NCBI GenBank assembly: GCA_025093555.1
Contig: JAIWNF010000023.1
Span: forward strand, 186,001-250,000
DNA from: Circinella umbellata
Lineage: Eukaryota > Mucoromycota > Mucoromycetes > Mucorales > Lichtheimiaceae
Reading direction: 5' to 3'
DNA length: 64,000 nucleotides
Shown piece after piece: positions 19,393-31,297 of this stretch (position 1 is its first letter; every line of letters starts with the position of its first letter). A program made the position numbers and the translations under genes. The notes below the pieces were generated by a model. It was not told where the DNA came from, did no database searches, and was given only the letters and a program-made list of their open reading frames with translations.

Positions 19393-20533
19393 TAGCTCTG
19401 CCTGGCTCTAATTAGTATAGAACGATTTAAACCGGGGCTGTGCTCTTCGTCGTGAATAGTATAATTTAATTTGAAAAAAACACAATTGACCCATACGAGA
19501 TAAAGAAAAGCTCAAAACCACTCTTTTTATCTACGTACTTTTTCTCTTTATCCAGTTATCAAAACTAAAAATTGTATTGTTTTAAATCATGATAGTAGTA
19601 CATTCAAAGTATCTTCTACGTAATTAATACGTAATTATATATTTTATTTATTGTGATCTGGTACGTATCCAATTATGTAACTGTTATTAAGAAGATGTTT
19701 TTTTTTACGAAGATATAATATCTACTTTATATTTGCAAGACTATCAAACATATACTACAATTTTAAAAAAAATCAGTCAAAAGTTTATACAATATGTGCT
19801 GTAATAGAGTTTCAAGGGTACATCAAATTTGAACGCGTTTATAATTTGGTTCAAGTATATACGTCATACTACAATGAATAAATAAAATTAAGGTGGTGCT
19901 TTCCTTTGTATGCAGACACATATTTTAGCACTTCTATAGACAAAATATGTGTAATATGTGGTAATTTAATCCAGCATATATCTATTTACTATGTATTGAC
20001 TAATTATTATTATTATGAGTAATTCAAATGAGGACTTCTATAGATATATTCAATCTTACTGGTAAATCTAGCAACCAGAAATAACAGAAAGAAGGAGTTA
20101 AAGAACAATAAAAAAAAGCTTAGATTTTCTCATCAAAATAATACACAGAGTCGCTGTTGTCTTTATGGCATCCTGTTGTTTCCTTTGCAACAATGTATAT
20201 CTACACTGTACATAATAAAAAAAGTAAATTTACCTTCCTAAACTTCAATATAAACATTGATGGGGTTCTTAATCTTTCCCTAGGTTCCTTTGACAAGTAC
20301 GTAACATACAAACTCCATGAATGGTTTTTTTTTGTTTATTATTTGGATTATGTTTTCTTTGAAGAAGCCAAAACCATTTAAGAATTTTGAAAACAAGTTT
20401 TTTTTTAAAAGGTGAGCTTGTTAAATAGTAATCTCCTGCTTGTAAATAAGAGAAACGCACCAGTTAAGTAATAACCTTATACAAATGAAAATTGCAAAAT
20501 TCAACTTCAAAAACTTCGCCCGCTTAGAATATC

Positions 20534-20562
20534 ATTGGCCCAGTTCTTACCAATTGGCCAAT
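20534..20562 (+). promoter_or_regulatory. cluster of four CCAAT boxes
   Basis: ATTGG at 20534-20538, CCAAT at 20550-20554, ATTGG at 20553-20557 and CCAAT at 20558-20562, 80-110 bases before the p24 ATG. Such boxes bind the HAP/NF-Y complex. Assigned by sequence and position. Confidence 0.5.
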
Positions 20563-20644
20563 GACAACCAACTGAGTACCGTAACTAAAATACCAGTCGG
20601 TCCTTAGTCTCTTCTTCATATTCAATAACTTTCTATTTCACACC

Positions 20645-21733
20645 ATGACCCGTGTATCATCAACGCGGTTTCTGACCGCATTGTTACTTATTTCGCTTAC
20701 CATCTTTGCTCAAGTATCCGATGCTTTGTATTTTTATCTTGAGGGTTCAGAAAAGAAGTGTTTTCTCGAAGAATTACCAAAGGAAACTATGGTCACTGGT
20801 AAAAAGAAAAAAAAGCATTTGTTTTTTTTTCGTAATATCACATACGATGCATAACAACGGAATCATGTTTAATTAACACTAAAATATAACTTTGATAATT
20901 ATTAGGTACCTATAAGGCTGAACAATTCTCTGCCGTACAAAACCAATGGATTGTAAATCCCGAACTGCGTATGCAAATTACTGTTGAGGTATAAATTCGC
21001 CTTCATTAAGAAGTATATAAAGCAAGATGAAGGAACTAATCGATATAAACGCGTTCTAATTTAATAGGAACTTCCTCAAGAACATGTTGTCGTTGATAGA
21101 AAAAATGCAGCACAAGATCGATTCACTTTTACTTCGTCCGAATCAGGAGATCACTCTATTTGCTTATCAGTAGTCAGCAACTCGTGGTTCGACTCTACAA
21201 AAACTGTAAAGTTATTTAATTCGAGAAATGGAATATATTTGTGTATTTGTAAAAAAAAATTGTGTTAATCATTATATATTTATGTATAGCGCGTGACGTT
21301 TGATATGGATTTTGACGATCCAGCTGGTGATCATCATGATCATAAGGAAACATTAAGTGGTAACTATAATAAGATATATGATTTGTGAATTAAGTAAAGT
21401 TGTTTTGTTAACATGGGATTTATTACTTATCTTAGCCATGGCAATGCGTATTCATGAATTGAATCAACGTGTCCAAGATATCCGTCGAGAGCAATCTTTC
21501 CAAAGAGTAAGTTACAATTTATATAAAAGAAGGAAGAGAAAATACAAATGATTAAACAACATTTGTATTTTTATTTCTTGTAGGAACGAGAAGCTGAATT
21601 CCGTGATCAATCCGAAGTGACTAATTCGCGTGTTGTTTGGTGGACATTGATGCAAATCATAGTATTAGGGGCCATCTGTGTATGGCAAATGCGTCACTAC
21701 AAACACTTCTTTGTTGCTAAGAAGCTTGTTTAA
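20645..21733 (+). CDS. p24 family cargo receptor, alpha subfamily (TMED4/9, Erp1-like)
   Basis: Type I membrane protein of COPII/COPI vesicles that sorts cargo between ER and Golgi. Six exons: 20645-20798, 20906-20988, 21068-21205, 21290-21359, 21436-21506, 21584-21733; 221 residues, normal for the family. Residues 1-27 are a signal peptide ending near SDA. The GOLD domain follows ([20 protein letters not shown], then [17 protein letters not shown], with the paired cysteines in KKCF and SICL). A coiled-coil stretch ([17 protein letters not shown]) leads to one transmembrane helix ([16 protein letters not shown]). The cytosolic tail ends FFVAKKLV; the KK near the end binds COPI, and the AKKLV end matches the alpha subfamily. 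Splice phases agree at every junction. Confidence 0.93.
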
Positions 21734-21901
21734 AAAATTCAAAATATATTATATCATTGATCTTTTCTTAATTCAAATTAGTTTTGGTTTTGGTTACCAT
21801 GGCAACAGCGGGCAGTGAATTAAACTTTTTTAAAGCAATTTGGTTTTTATGTTGGGTGTTTCGCAGCAAGCAGTTTCTTTTTTTTTTTCTTTTTTGTTTC
21901 T

Positions 21902-24868
21902 ATGGACATTTTAACTAGTACTCAACTTACAAAACTTATAAAGCAAATTACAGAGACAGGAGAATGGGATCTTGATAAGGACAGTTTGAAAGTAAAACAA
22001 GCATTCTAGCTTTAACAAAAAAGAGTACTGGAAACATTATTTCCTTTTTTTCCCCACTCACCATTGTTCTTCCTATAATAAATAGTCGATCAAGAATATT
22101 TGTAAACGATCGGATGCCAATGTAGATATAGCATTTGATTACTGGTTTGCACAATTGAAAAAAGAACATGCTCAAGTAAGCAGATTACAGCATAAATATA
22201 TTAAATTACTTTATGAGTAAATACATGATATAGATTTTAAAGATAACAATGATAATAACTTAATAAAACCAAGATACGATATTCTTGCGTACAACTAGCT
22301 GAACAACTATTTCAACGCTCACATCATTTTCGTCAACTACTTGCGGATGATTTTCCACAATTCGTTACACTTACTGTAGGTGGACGACAAAAGGGTTTAC
22401 CACCACCTCATAATGTCGCTATAAAATTGAAAGAATATACATTGGCATTAATTAAAGCATGGAATGCAAAGTTTGCGAATAAATATCGACCTGTTGCTAT
22501 TGCTTATGATCATCTTGAATATAATGGAATATTACAAGATAATCAACGTTCTCTAGATTCGATACATTCACAGAATCAAGATAGAGCTAATAGACAGGTA
22601 ATAAAAAATAAAACAATTCAAGTATTATAAGTATCCAAAAAAAATGTTGACAGTGGTAAATTTTGCATAATATAAAAATATGATTATTATAGACCCGAAT
22701 GCAACCAGTATTTGAACGTCGGTTAGAACAGATTTCCCGCGATTCTGAAGAGTATTTACCTATTATTTATGAGAATTTACAACAAATGGTAATATTATAA
22801 AATAAAAAGAATAATGAGAGGAAAATATTTTTAATTTTACTATTGGATTACAGGAAGGATGCTTTGAAATACTTATACCAAAATTTGATGATCGATCTGA
22901 AATTGATTTCGATGCATTGATGAAGGGTGATATTGACTCTTCTAAAGCTATGACAGATGACCAGAACACTTATAAAGAGGTAACTATATACTTGCTTAAT
23001 TGACGAAGAAAAAGAGAATAATGTACTGATAACATATATGCAGGAGCTCAGATCCCATGGTCTTGGATCAAGTCGATATAAATTAGAGATTGTCATATCC
23101 AAAAACCCAGTGGCGGACGAAGTCCATGAATCCAAGGAAAATAAAGTTGTCTATGAACAATTACGAGAAGGCTATAAAGTGGCTCGAGATAAACATATTA
23201 AACAATTGACTGAATGGGCCAATAGCCTTGGTCGAATGGAATTACCTGCTGTATGTATATAGAGTATTTATTTTTAACATAACATGAAAAACCATCGGAT
23301 TTTCACACACACACACACACATATATTTATATATATTCATACCTCAAAATTACTAGAACAATGGTGTTCGAAACGTACTTTTAAAGAAACTTCTAGATGT
23401 GAAGGCAGATGTCGCAGAAACTACACGAAAAGCTGAACTACTTGGTATCCAAATACCATCCAAAGAAGAACAAAAATCAGACGATGATGATGATGAGGAT
23501 GATGAATATCTGAACGAGTTATTTGAAGAAGTCGATGTTCCCTCTTCCTCCTCAACTTCAAAACGACAACGTAAACCAAAACTACCGCCTGCTCGAAGAA
23601 TTTTTCCACTTGCGTTTGAACCAGGAATGGAAGATGACGCTACTTATAATCGTACACGTACGTTACCCGAAGTCAAAACATCAGAAACTAAACAGCAAGG
23701 AGAATTAAGGTAAAAATAAAGACTTTTTATTTTGATAAAACTTCACGAATAGAATTTACAACTAATAATCACATAAAGACCAAGTAGGGATAAAGGGAAA
23801 GGAAAGGCCACCATAGCGTCCGATACTAAAGAAGGTAGTTTATTTTTTTCGTTTGTTCTCTTGAACATTTGAACATTCCCCTGTAACTTAAATTTTTCTT
23901 TATTCTAAATGACGACTACTTGATATTTTCTCATTAGATCTCTTGAAAAAAGCGCCTGTTGTCGAGGCAAGTTAAAAGCAAAAGATTATCTAATATATGG
24001 CTACATTACTTTTCATTAATGAGAATCATGGTATATATATAATAGTGGGGTGAGGATCTTTATTATTGGGATAAAAATGACGTTCAATTTAATACCAGCG
24101 GCATAGGTAATTATTATAACATAAATAATAAGCATCAATAGGAAAAACTAACAAATATATTGTTACTATATTAGAACGATCACATCGATTTATGGGAGTG
24201 GGTGAAGGTGCCAACGAAATACCTGATCAGTTATTGGAGCAATTACGTAAACGTGCTATTTATTATAAATCTCAAATGCCACAAAAGCTCAAGGTATATC
24301 ACTATAGTAAAAAAAGAAAATTAAGGAGAATGATGGACGTTTACAAAATTTATTTACAAACTGGGTTTTTATTTTATTTTGATAGGCGTGCAGAGCACCT
24401 TTACGTAGTGGCAAACTTTGTCCTAGACGTGATCTAGTAACATGCCCATTTCATGGGAAAATCATTCCACGAGATGAATATGGAATATCTGTTGAAACAG
24501 AGGATGCAGTATCATCATCCACATCTGATGCTACATCTCAAGAACAGCAAACAACGAAATACGATATTACTGCTACTGTCAATAATAATGATAATAATAA
24601 TAACAGGGACACGTCAAATCTTTGGCAGGAACTTGAGAGAGATGTTATGAAACAAGTGGATCAACCTTTAATTGAGCTAGATAAAAAAAGAAAAGGAAAA
24701 CGCAAGAAGCCACAATCTAATTTAGTGGATGTACGTAAAAAAAAGGATACCAGCTATACACGTTTACAACAGAAGGTGGATGCTCCATCAACGCGTCGTA
24801 GTTTGGAAGATTCAGAGGATTATGAACGATCAATAAAATCAAGAGATCAGCAGATGAATATGTGGTAG
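21902..24868 (+). CDS. UVSSA: UV-stimulated scaffold protein A homologue
   Basis: Transcription-coupled nucleotide excision repair factor that bridges stalled RNA polymerase II, CSA/CSB and TFIIH. Twelve exons: 21902-21991, 22086-22175, 22274-22597, 22693-22788, 22854-22979, 23044-23250, 23357-23709, 23779-23834, 23938-23966, 24046-24106, 24175-24293, 24386-24868; 677 residues (human about 709). The N-terminal VHS/ENTH-like helical domain contains [19 protein letters not shown] and [21 protein letters not shown] long acidic region near residues 370-400 ([19 protein letters not shown]) is the likely TFIIH-binding part. The C-terminal DUF2043 has [12 protein letters not shown] and the zinc finger [23 protein letters not shown]. 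The intron after 23966 uses a GC donor (GCAAGT); without it the frame stops. The tail is Lys/Arg-rich. Confidence 0.93.
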
Positions 24869-25382
24869 ACTTAGTGCTGTCTTGATCTATGTAACATAGT
24901 AATAAATCCATACAATATAACATAAAAATATTTTTAAGCAACATTTTAAACGAGACGACATGTTATGAGTCGGAGTATATAAAAATATGTTGGGATCGAA
25001 GAAGATATGCAAAGCAATGAATGTTGTTATGCAATAAATGTTGAAGTACTAATGAAATAATGACAACAAAAAGAACCTTTTTTTAGATAAAAAAAAAAGA
25101 AGACATAACGTAAAAAATAAGCAGCACTACACTTAAAAGACCTATAAGACTTGTTCTTTTTTCCATATATATTAATATATAAATAAATAAAAACGGATTA
25201 TAAGATATTATCGCTCGACTAGAAGTTTATATTGCAATTTATGGATAGTCACTTTCCTTTTCATATTATATACACACATTTTAAAACAATCGACTTCTCA
25301 TGTTTTCTCAATCGATTTCTCTTTCTTTCTTTCTTCTTCTTAATTTATCATACCAACTCCATCTTTACAATATTGAAATATC
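24869..25382. other. intergenic, 3' UTR and promoter only
   Basis: AT-rich 514 bp between UVSSA and the multicopper oxidase, both on the plus strand. Pyrimidine-rich CTTTCTTTCTTTC at about 25320-25335 lies close to the oxidase start. No other feature seen. Confidence 0.5.
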
Positions 25383-27445
25383 ATGATCCGCTTTCATGGT
25401 CTTCGTCAAGCAGGAGTATTTATTTGGACTTTAATTTATGTAATAAACCAACATATACATGTGTCTGCACCAACATTACGAAGGTTTGAACTGGATATTA
25501 CATCAACTTTTCTGAACCCAGACTGTCAAAATTCACCTTATCCTGTCCTACTTGTCAATAATCAATTTCCAGCACCTACACTTCGCGTTGTTAAAGGAGA
25601 TGATGTAGAGGTAATTATTCATAACTCCGCCACCGCATTGAATGTTTCAACAAGTGTTCATTTTCATGGTATCCGTCAATACGGAACCGTCGAATCGGAT
25701 GGCGTACCAGAAGTCACGCAAACAGCTATACCACCTGGTGAAACTTTTATACATAGATTCCGAGTTATTGATCAAAGTGGTACCTATTTTTACCATGCCC
25801 ACGTGTCGTAAGTAGTTTTTCTTTTACAAAAAAAAAAAAATAAAGATATAATTTGGATGGTTAAATTTCTGTTTAAACAACTATACTTTACTTTCTTTTC
25901 CAGTTTCCAAGATGATACAGTTCAAGGAGCACTTATTGTTTATGATGATGAAAAATCTTTTCCAAAGGATAGTCATGAAGAAAATCATCAAATTCTTCAT
26001 GACGGTCCATATCAATATGATGGAGAACGTATTCTTCAATTAAGTGAATGGTGGCATCAAGAATTTTTAGAGCGTGAAGCTTATTATATGGGCAAAGATT
26101 TCATATTTGACAAGGGTGCAAACAGTATTTTGATCAATGGCCGTACTGTACATCATGATAACTATAATAGCTCATTGGATATCTCAGCCGGAGGCGATTG
26201 TCCAGGTTACTCTGTCCTTGATGTTCAGCCTAACAAAACTTATCGTATACGTGTCATTGGTTCACAGTCATTCCGTACACTTGGGTTGGCCATCGGCCAA
26301 CATAAAATGACCATCATTGAATCCGATGGACAGCTTACCAAGCCTTATGAAGTGGACTGGCTCGAAATTGGTCCTGGTCAACGATTTTCCGTTCTTATCC
26401 ATACGGGTAACATGAAAAAGGATACAGATAATTTGTTTCCTATATCAACAAGTTATCGTTGGCGTCATCGGTCGCCAGGAGAACATAGCGAAAATGGATT
26501 TGCCTATCTACGGTATTCAACAATTGATCAGCCCGGATTACAAACAATATATAAACCTGTGCTTCCAGAACGTACTGGTCTAGAAATTGCTCAAAAGCAT
26601 CAATACCCATCTTATACTTTGGTAGATGAATTACCTGCATTCCCTCGTGAAAATAACCCTGATTGGTTCTGGCGTGATATCGCTCCCATGAACGACTATA
26701 ATGAAGTAGAGCTCAAATTGTTGAGTGCATCGCCTGATCGTGTAATCAAGTTACGCTCGACTTCCGTCAAGCTGGAAAATAATGAAACAAGGTATTTGAT
26801 GAATGGTCGTATGCCTGTGGTTCGTGAACAGCATATACTTGCAGACCTCATGCAAGGAAGGATGAATGTAAATATAAACCATCTGGATGAGGATGGATAT
26901 GCACCGGATCGTAATACGTTTCCGATCAAGAAAGGCGAGGTAGTAGATATTGTGTTACAGAATACACAGTCGGGCCGTAACTGCCTTATTCATCCATGGC
27001 ATACACATGGTCATTCCCATTATATGATTGCTTCTGGTCGTGGAGAGTATATCCATACAACACACGGTGATATACGAAATTATCCAACACCAATATTGAG
27101 AGACGTATCCATGGTATATCCTTCTGAGTCAGATGAGAGTGGTGGTTGTGGTTGGTCCAAGATTCGTATCTATGCTGTAAGTTATTTTTTTTATTAAGAT
27201 AAATGAATAATTAGAAAAGAGGAAATTAACTGTACATGTATTTACTATATATAAAATAGGATAATCCGGGTTTATGGGCGTTGCACTGTCACATAACTTC
27301 ACATATGATGCAAGGTAAAATGGCTGTTATTGAAGAATCACCAGAACTTATTAACAGTCATAAGCTTTATGAATATGATACCGAATGGTATATTTTTATT
27401 AATAAATTAATAGACCAAGCAAATATATTAAATAAACATAAATGA
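25383..27445 (+). CDS. secreted multicopper oxidase (laccase/ascorbate-oxidase type)
   Basis: Blue copper enzyme that couples substrate oxidation to reduction of oxygen to water. Three exons: 25383-25807, 25904-27176, 27260-27445; 627 residues, typical of three-cupredoxin oxidases. The N-terminus has a hydrophobic stretch (VFIWTLIYVINQ) fitting a signal peptide. All four copper-binding segments are present: HFHGIRQ and YFYHAHVS (the second split by intron 1), HPWHTHGHSH, and LHCHITSHMMQGKM with the type-1 Cys, His and axial Met. Substrate could be phenols, ascorbate or Fe(II); the ferroxidase-specific acidic residues cannot be judged by eye. No C-terminal membrane helix as in Fet3 is seen. 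The last 20 residues after EYDTEW are less certain, because a GT donor at 27388 could start a further intron. Confidence 0.9.
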
Positions 27446-27681
27446 AGCTTTGAGTAAATACATATTAGCGTTTTGGTTTAGTAATGTGCGTAAAGATCTA
27501 CCATTTCCAATCATGCTTCAAAAAGCTTAGCCACAAGATTTCTGATGCATGACAACTACCATTTAGGGCAACCCATCCTTCAAACTGAGATTTTGATTTG
27601 CTGTGACCAATAATAGTGAACTTTATTTTTTTCCCAGGAACCATTATAGTTTCTTTTTTTTGTGTGTTGTATTGAACCAAA

Positions 27682-29446
27682 ATGTCGATCGATTTGAGTA
27701 AGGAATAAAAAACCATTTTAGGGCATTATGATAATTAGAGCTTACAAAAACTATTTCGTTCTTTATAAAAAGGCAAGCCAAGATATCCTCAATCGACCTA
27801 TTGGGGTCGTGTCCGTCATTTTATGGATGTCACTGATGTCCGGTACGTATTATTGACGCATACACGTGCACACATTTTCTTTGTTCTATATTGTTTAAAT
27901 GATCCTTTTTGATGTAAACAATGTAAATCTTGAGAAATCCCTTACCATTTTTTACATTTTTTTGAATAAAATATAGCACGTTATTTGTTTCCAAGCAACA
28001 ACTTCAAAATGCAAAGAATTTGCTTGAACAATATAAGGCAAACCCTGCTATGCAAGTCGACACTGAACGTTTATGGAAGGCAAAGAAAGGTTTGTTGGAT
28101 TTTAATTAGAAAAGAGAAAATAATTGATAAAACACTCATATTAATCTTGAATTATAATTGTTTTAGTGGTTGATTCTACACTTCATCCTGATACTGGTGA
28201 AGCCATCTTGCTTCCATTCCGTATGTCATGTTTTGTCCCTACTAACATGATTCTTGTTCTTGGAATGCTTACACCTAACCCTACGGTATGTTGTCAAGGT
28301 TTTTCCTTTTATAATTTTTTTCTGTTTAGTCAAATGATCAAACTAACCCCGGATTTAATTCCCCTTTTTTTTAATATGGCTATATGGATTATTGATGTCA
28401 CGTAGATTAAAACCACCATCTTTTGGCAATGGGCTAATCAAAGTGTCAACGTGGCTTTCAACTCGGCCAATGCTAACAAATCAACACCCATGAACTGGAG
28501 TGAAACAGCAGGTAAAATATACTAGATTATACATAATACACGTATAGCTATATTAACAATGATATATGTACTATATTATTATATTTATAGTGGCCTACGT
28601 GTCTGCCGTTTTCTCATCTTGTGCAATTGCCGTTGGTTTGAACCAAGCTGTGCCAAGATTGAATATTGCTGCTTCCACAAAGCGTGTATTAATGAAATTG
28701 GTTCCTTTCACAGCCGTTGCTGCAGCTGGTACCGTGAATGTGTTCGCAATGCGCGGTAAAGAGATTAGGTTTGTAAAAAAAAAAAAGAGAATCGTATATA
28801 TTTTTCGAACTTATTATCCGTTCATGTCAGTTCCTTTTTTCTTTCTCCCAGTTCACTAATCATTGTGTATTTTCTTTTATTGTTGTATTAGTCAAGGTAT
28901 TGATGTGTATAATGAAAATAATGAACTTGTGGGTAAATCAAAGACTGCCGGTCTTGCTGCTGTTTCTCAGGTAAAAAAAAAGACTGGATTAATGTCTTCT
29001 TTTGTAATTTTAATATTATTCAAGACGCTCACTCATTAATTTACCTCAATTTTTATTATATGTTTATTAGGTCGCTTTATCACGTGTTTTGACCAACGCA
29101 CCTACATTGGTTGTCCCCCCATTAATTATGGATAATTTATCACAAAAACCTTTCTTCAAAGCTAACCCAAAGGCATTATTACCTATCAACTTCGGTACGA
29201 ATTCTGTTTATTTATTACACTACTATACAAATTGATCTCGATATATGATTGCTAATAATGTTTTATATATGTATATACCTAATAGGTTTGATCGCATTAA
29301 GTATGTTTACATCTTTACCGTTGGCTATTGCTACTTTCCCACAAATTTCATCACTCAACACATCATCTATGGAGAAGGAGTTCCAAAATTTGACAGATTC
29401 TGAGGGCAAGCCTGTCACTCGTCTTTATTATAACAAGGGATTATAA
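27682..29446 (+). CDS. sideroflexin, mitochondrial serine/amino-acid carrier
   Basis: Inner-membrane protein of the sideroflexin family; animal SFXN1 carries serine into mitochondria for one-carbon metabolism. Nine exons: 27682-27697, 27773-27842, 27977-28089, 28167-28285, 28406-28511, 28591-28768, 28892-28970, 29071-29194, 29286-29446; 321 residues, the usual length. The first exon is only 16 nt (MSIDL plus one base) and yields the conserved start DLSKPRYPQSTYWGRVRHF. Further family motifs are HPDTGEAILLPFRMS, PTNMILVLGML, FWQWANQSVN, RLNIAASTKRVLMKL, and membrane helices such as YVSAVFSSCAIAVGL. It begins about 240 bp after the oxidase stop on the same strand. Confidence 0.92.
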
Positions 29447-29826
29447 AAAAAATGCATATACTATTGCAAAATGTATAATATTATTATAAAATGTATAGAA
29501 ATATAAATCGTCCGTATAGAATAATAAAAGATAATCTTTTTTTTCTCTTGTATCACATATCTGATTCACATCTTCTCTATTTGTCAATGCGAAAGTTTAT
29601 TATCCACTGTACAAGCAGGCGAAAACTCTCATCTATTAATTATTTAAGCTCCTCTTACAATCTCCAACCATAAAACCCGGATCCATTCACCGAGTCAAAT
29701 ACGAAAAAAAAAAGAGACAGAGAGCTTTCAAAAAATAATAAACACATAAACCCAGCAGAAGCAGAGCCCTTTTCTCCATTTTTTTTTTTTTGGTTACATA
29801 TCAAAAACTTTATCTTTCATCTCATC
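29447..29826. other. intergenic, no gene seen
   Basis: 380 bp between the sideroflexin stop and the aminotransferase ATG; AT-rich with A/T homopolymers just before the ATG (T12 near 29779). It carries the 3' UTR and promoter only. Confidence 0.5.
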
Positions 29827-31297
29827 ATGTTAGCAGACAACACCAAAAAGACTGAAGTTTGGGATACCAAAACACAAGCTTTTCACGGTGGTCAAGAGCA
29901 TCGTTTCCTTGACAACTTTGTTGAAGACTTTAGTGTGACAACAAACTATTTGGGTACTCCACGTAAAGCTCTTGAAGCTGCAAGAGAAGCTGTAAGTTTA
30001 TATTTTTTATCCAGAAACCCGGGCATTGCAAAACTAACAAACGAAAAATAATCACAACGACAATAACAAATAAATAGATTAGCGAAGTTCACCATTATCC
30101 TGCTGCTAACCAAGAACCTGCCAAAACATCACTAGCGCAATTTCTTTGGCCAACCGATTATGCCGAACATCATGGCCGACTTCTTTTGGGTAACGGCGCA
30201 TCAGAATTGATCGACTTGGTCGTTCGCAAGACGTTGTTACAATGTATTGCTCGTGGAGTCGCTAAGCCAAAATGGAAGGGTGGACCATGGAACGTTCAAG
30301 TAAGAAAAAGGAGAGAAAATCTAAAGAGTTTATAAGAAAAGAGAAATGTCAAAAAGAATGCACCTGTATGCTGATCTGGTCCCCGTGTCTGCTACTCGCA
30401 TGTAATTATGTGGATACTTCCATATTTTATAGTATCGTGAATATCAACGAAGCGCTGAAAACAACGAATTTGAAATCATGGACCCAACATACAAGGAGCC
30501 CGTTGATTTGCTTTGTATTGTTAATCCATGTAACCCAACTGGAGATTATTTTGATATTGAAAGCTTAAAGACATTCCTTAAAGCAAACGTTGTTCCCAAT
30601 GGTGCTGTCTTAGTTGGTATGTAAAAATGAATAGAGGAAACCTTGGTGACTCTATGGGGATAAATGAAAGGGTGGATTATAGCACCATAGTAAATAGAGA
30701 TTTTGTGATAAATTTATACTAATTCCATCCAAATCAGATGAATCCATGCAACCATGGCACTCAAAGGAATTCCGCTCTGATTCACTCATCTCATCGCATC
30801 AGTTTGTCCAGGAAATGTGGGAAAAGCATCAAATTAGTATCCATGTTATTCACTCGTGGACCAAGATCTGGTCATGTACTGGCTTACGTGTTGGATCCAT
30901 CATCTGTCCTACTGCTTCCCACTGTGAAGCTTTGCGCAAAATTCAGGTCCCTTGGTCCGTTAATGGCCCAGCACTTCAATTTGTTGAAGCTGTTGTTCAA
31001 GATGAAGAATACTTGAATGAAACATGGGAAAATACTGGTCGTTTGCGCGCTTATTTGATTGAAAAATTGACCGGATTAAATGATAAATGGGTTTATCATG
31101 GTAAACCTTTCTTGAGTTGGGTTTGGGTGGACATGGTTACAGTGGAAACAGCTGAAAAGGCAATTGATTTGGCACGTCAAGCTGGTGTTCCTGTACGAAG
31201 TGGTAAGCCTGGTTATTCGTGCCCTACATTTGTTCGTGTGGCTGTTCGTAAAGAGCCAGAAGTCGAATGTTTAATCAAGGCATGGCAATCACTTTAA
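29827..31297 (+). CDS. PLP-dependent class I/II aminotransferase (HisC/CobD-like)
   Basis: Fold-type I pyridoxal-phosphate enzyme. Four exons: 29827-29991, 30078-30299, 30433-30616, 30738-31297; 376 residues. Visible landmarks: the GNGASELIDLVVR loop that binds the cofactor phosphate, NPCNPTG with the Asn contacting PLP, VLVDES with the Asp that pairs with the pyridine nitrogen, the Schiff-base Lys in SWTKIWSCTGLRVGS, and the C-terminal substrate Arg in FVRVAV. The usual aromatic residue soon after the Asp (DExY) is Met here (DESM). The overall plan resembles histidinol-phosphate aminotransferase and related decarboxylases. Substrate unknown; no histidine-pathway neighbour. Confidence 0.8.

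Larger units (their letters stand above)
17887..20644. other. spacer between divergent genes, with one MITE
   Basis: About 2.8 kb upstream of both the minus-strand GGTase gene and the plus-strand p24 gene. It holds the pogo-like element at 18842-19392 and a cluster of CCAAT boxes next to the p24 gene. No further gene seen; open frames here are AT-rich and lack conserved motifs. Confidence 0.5.
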
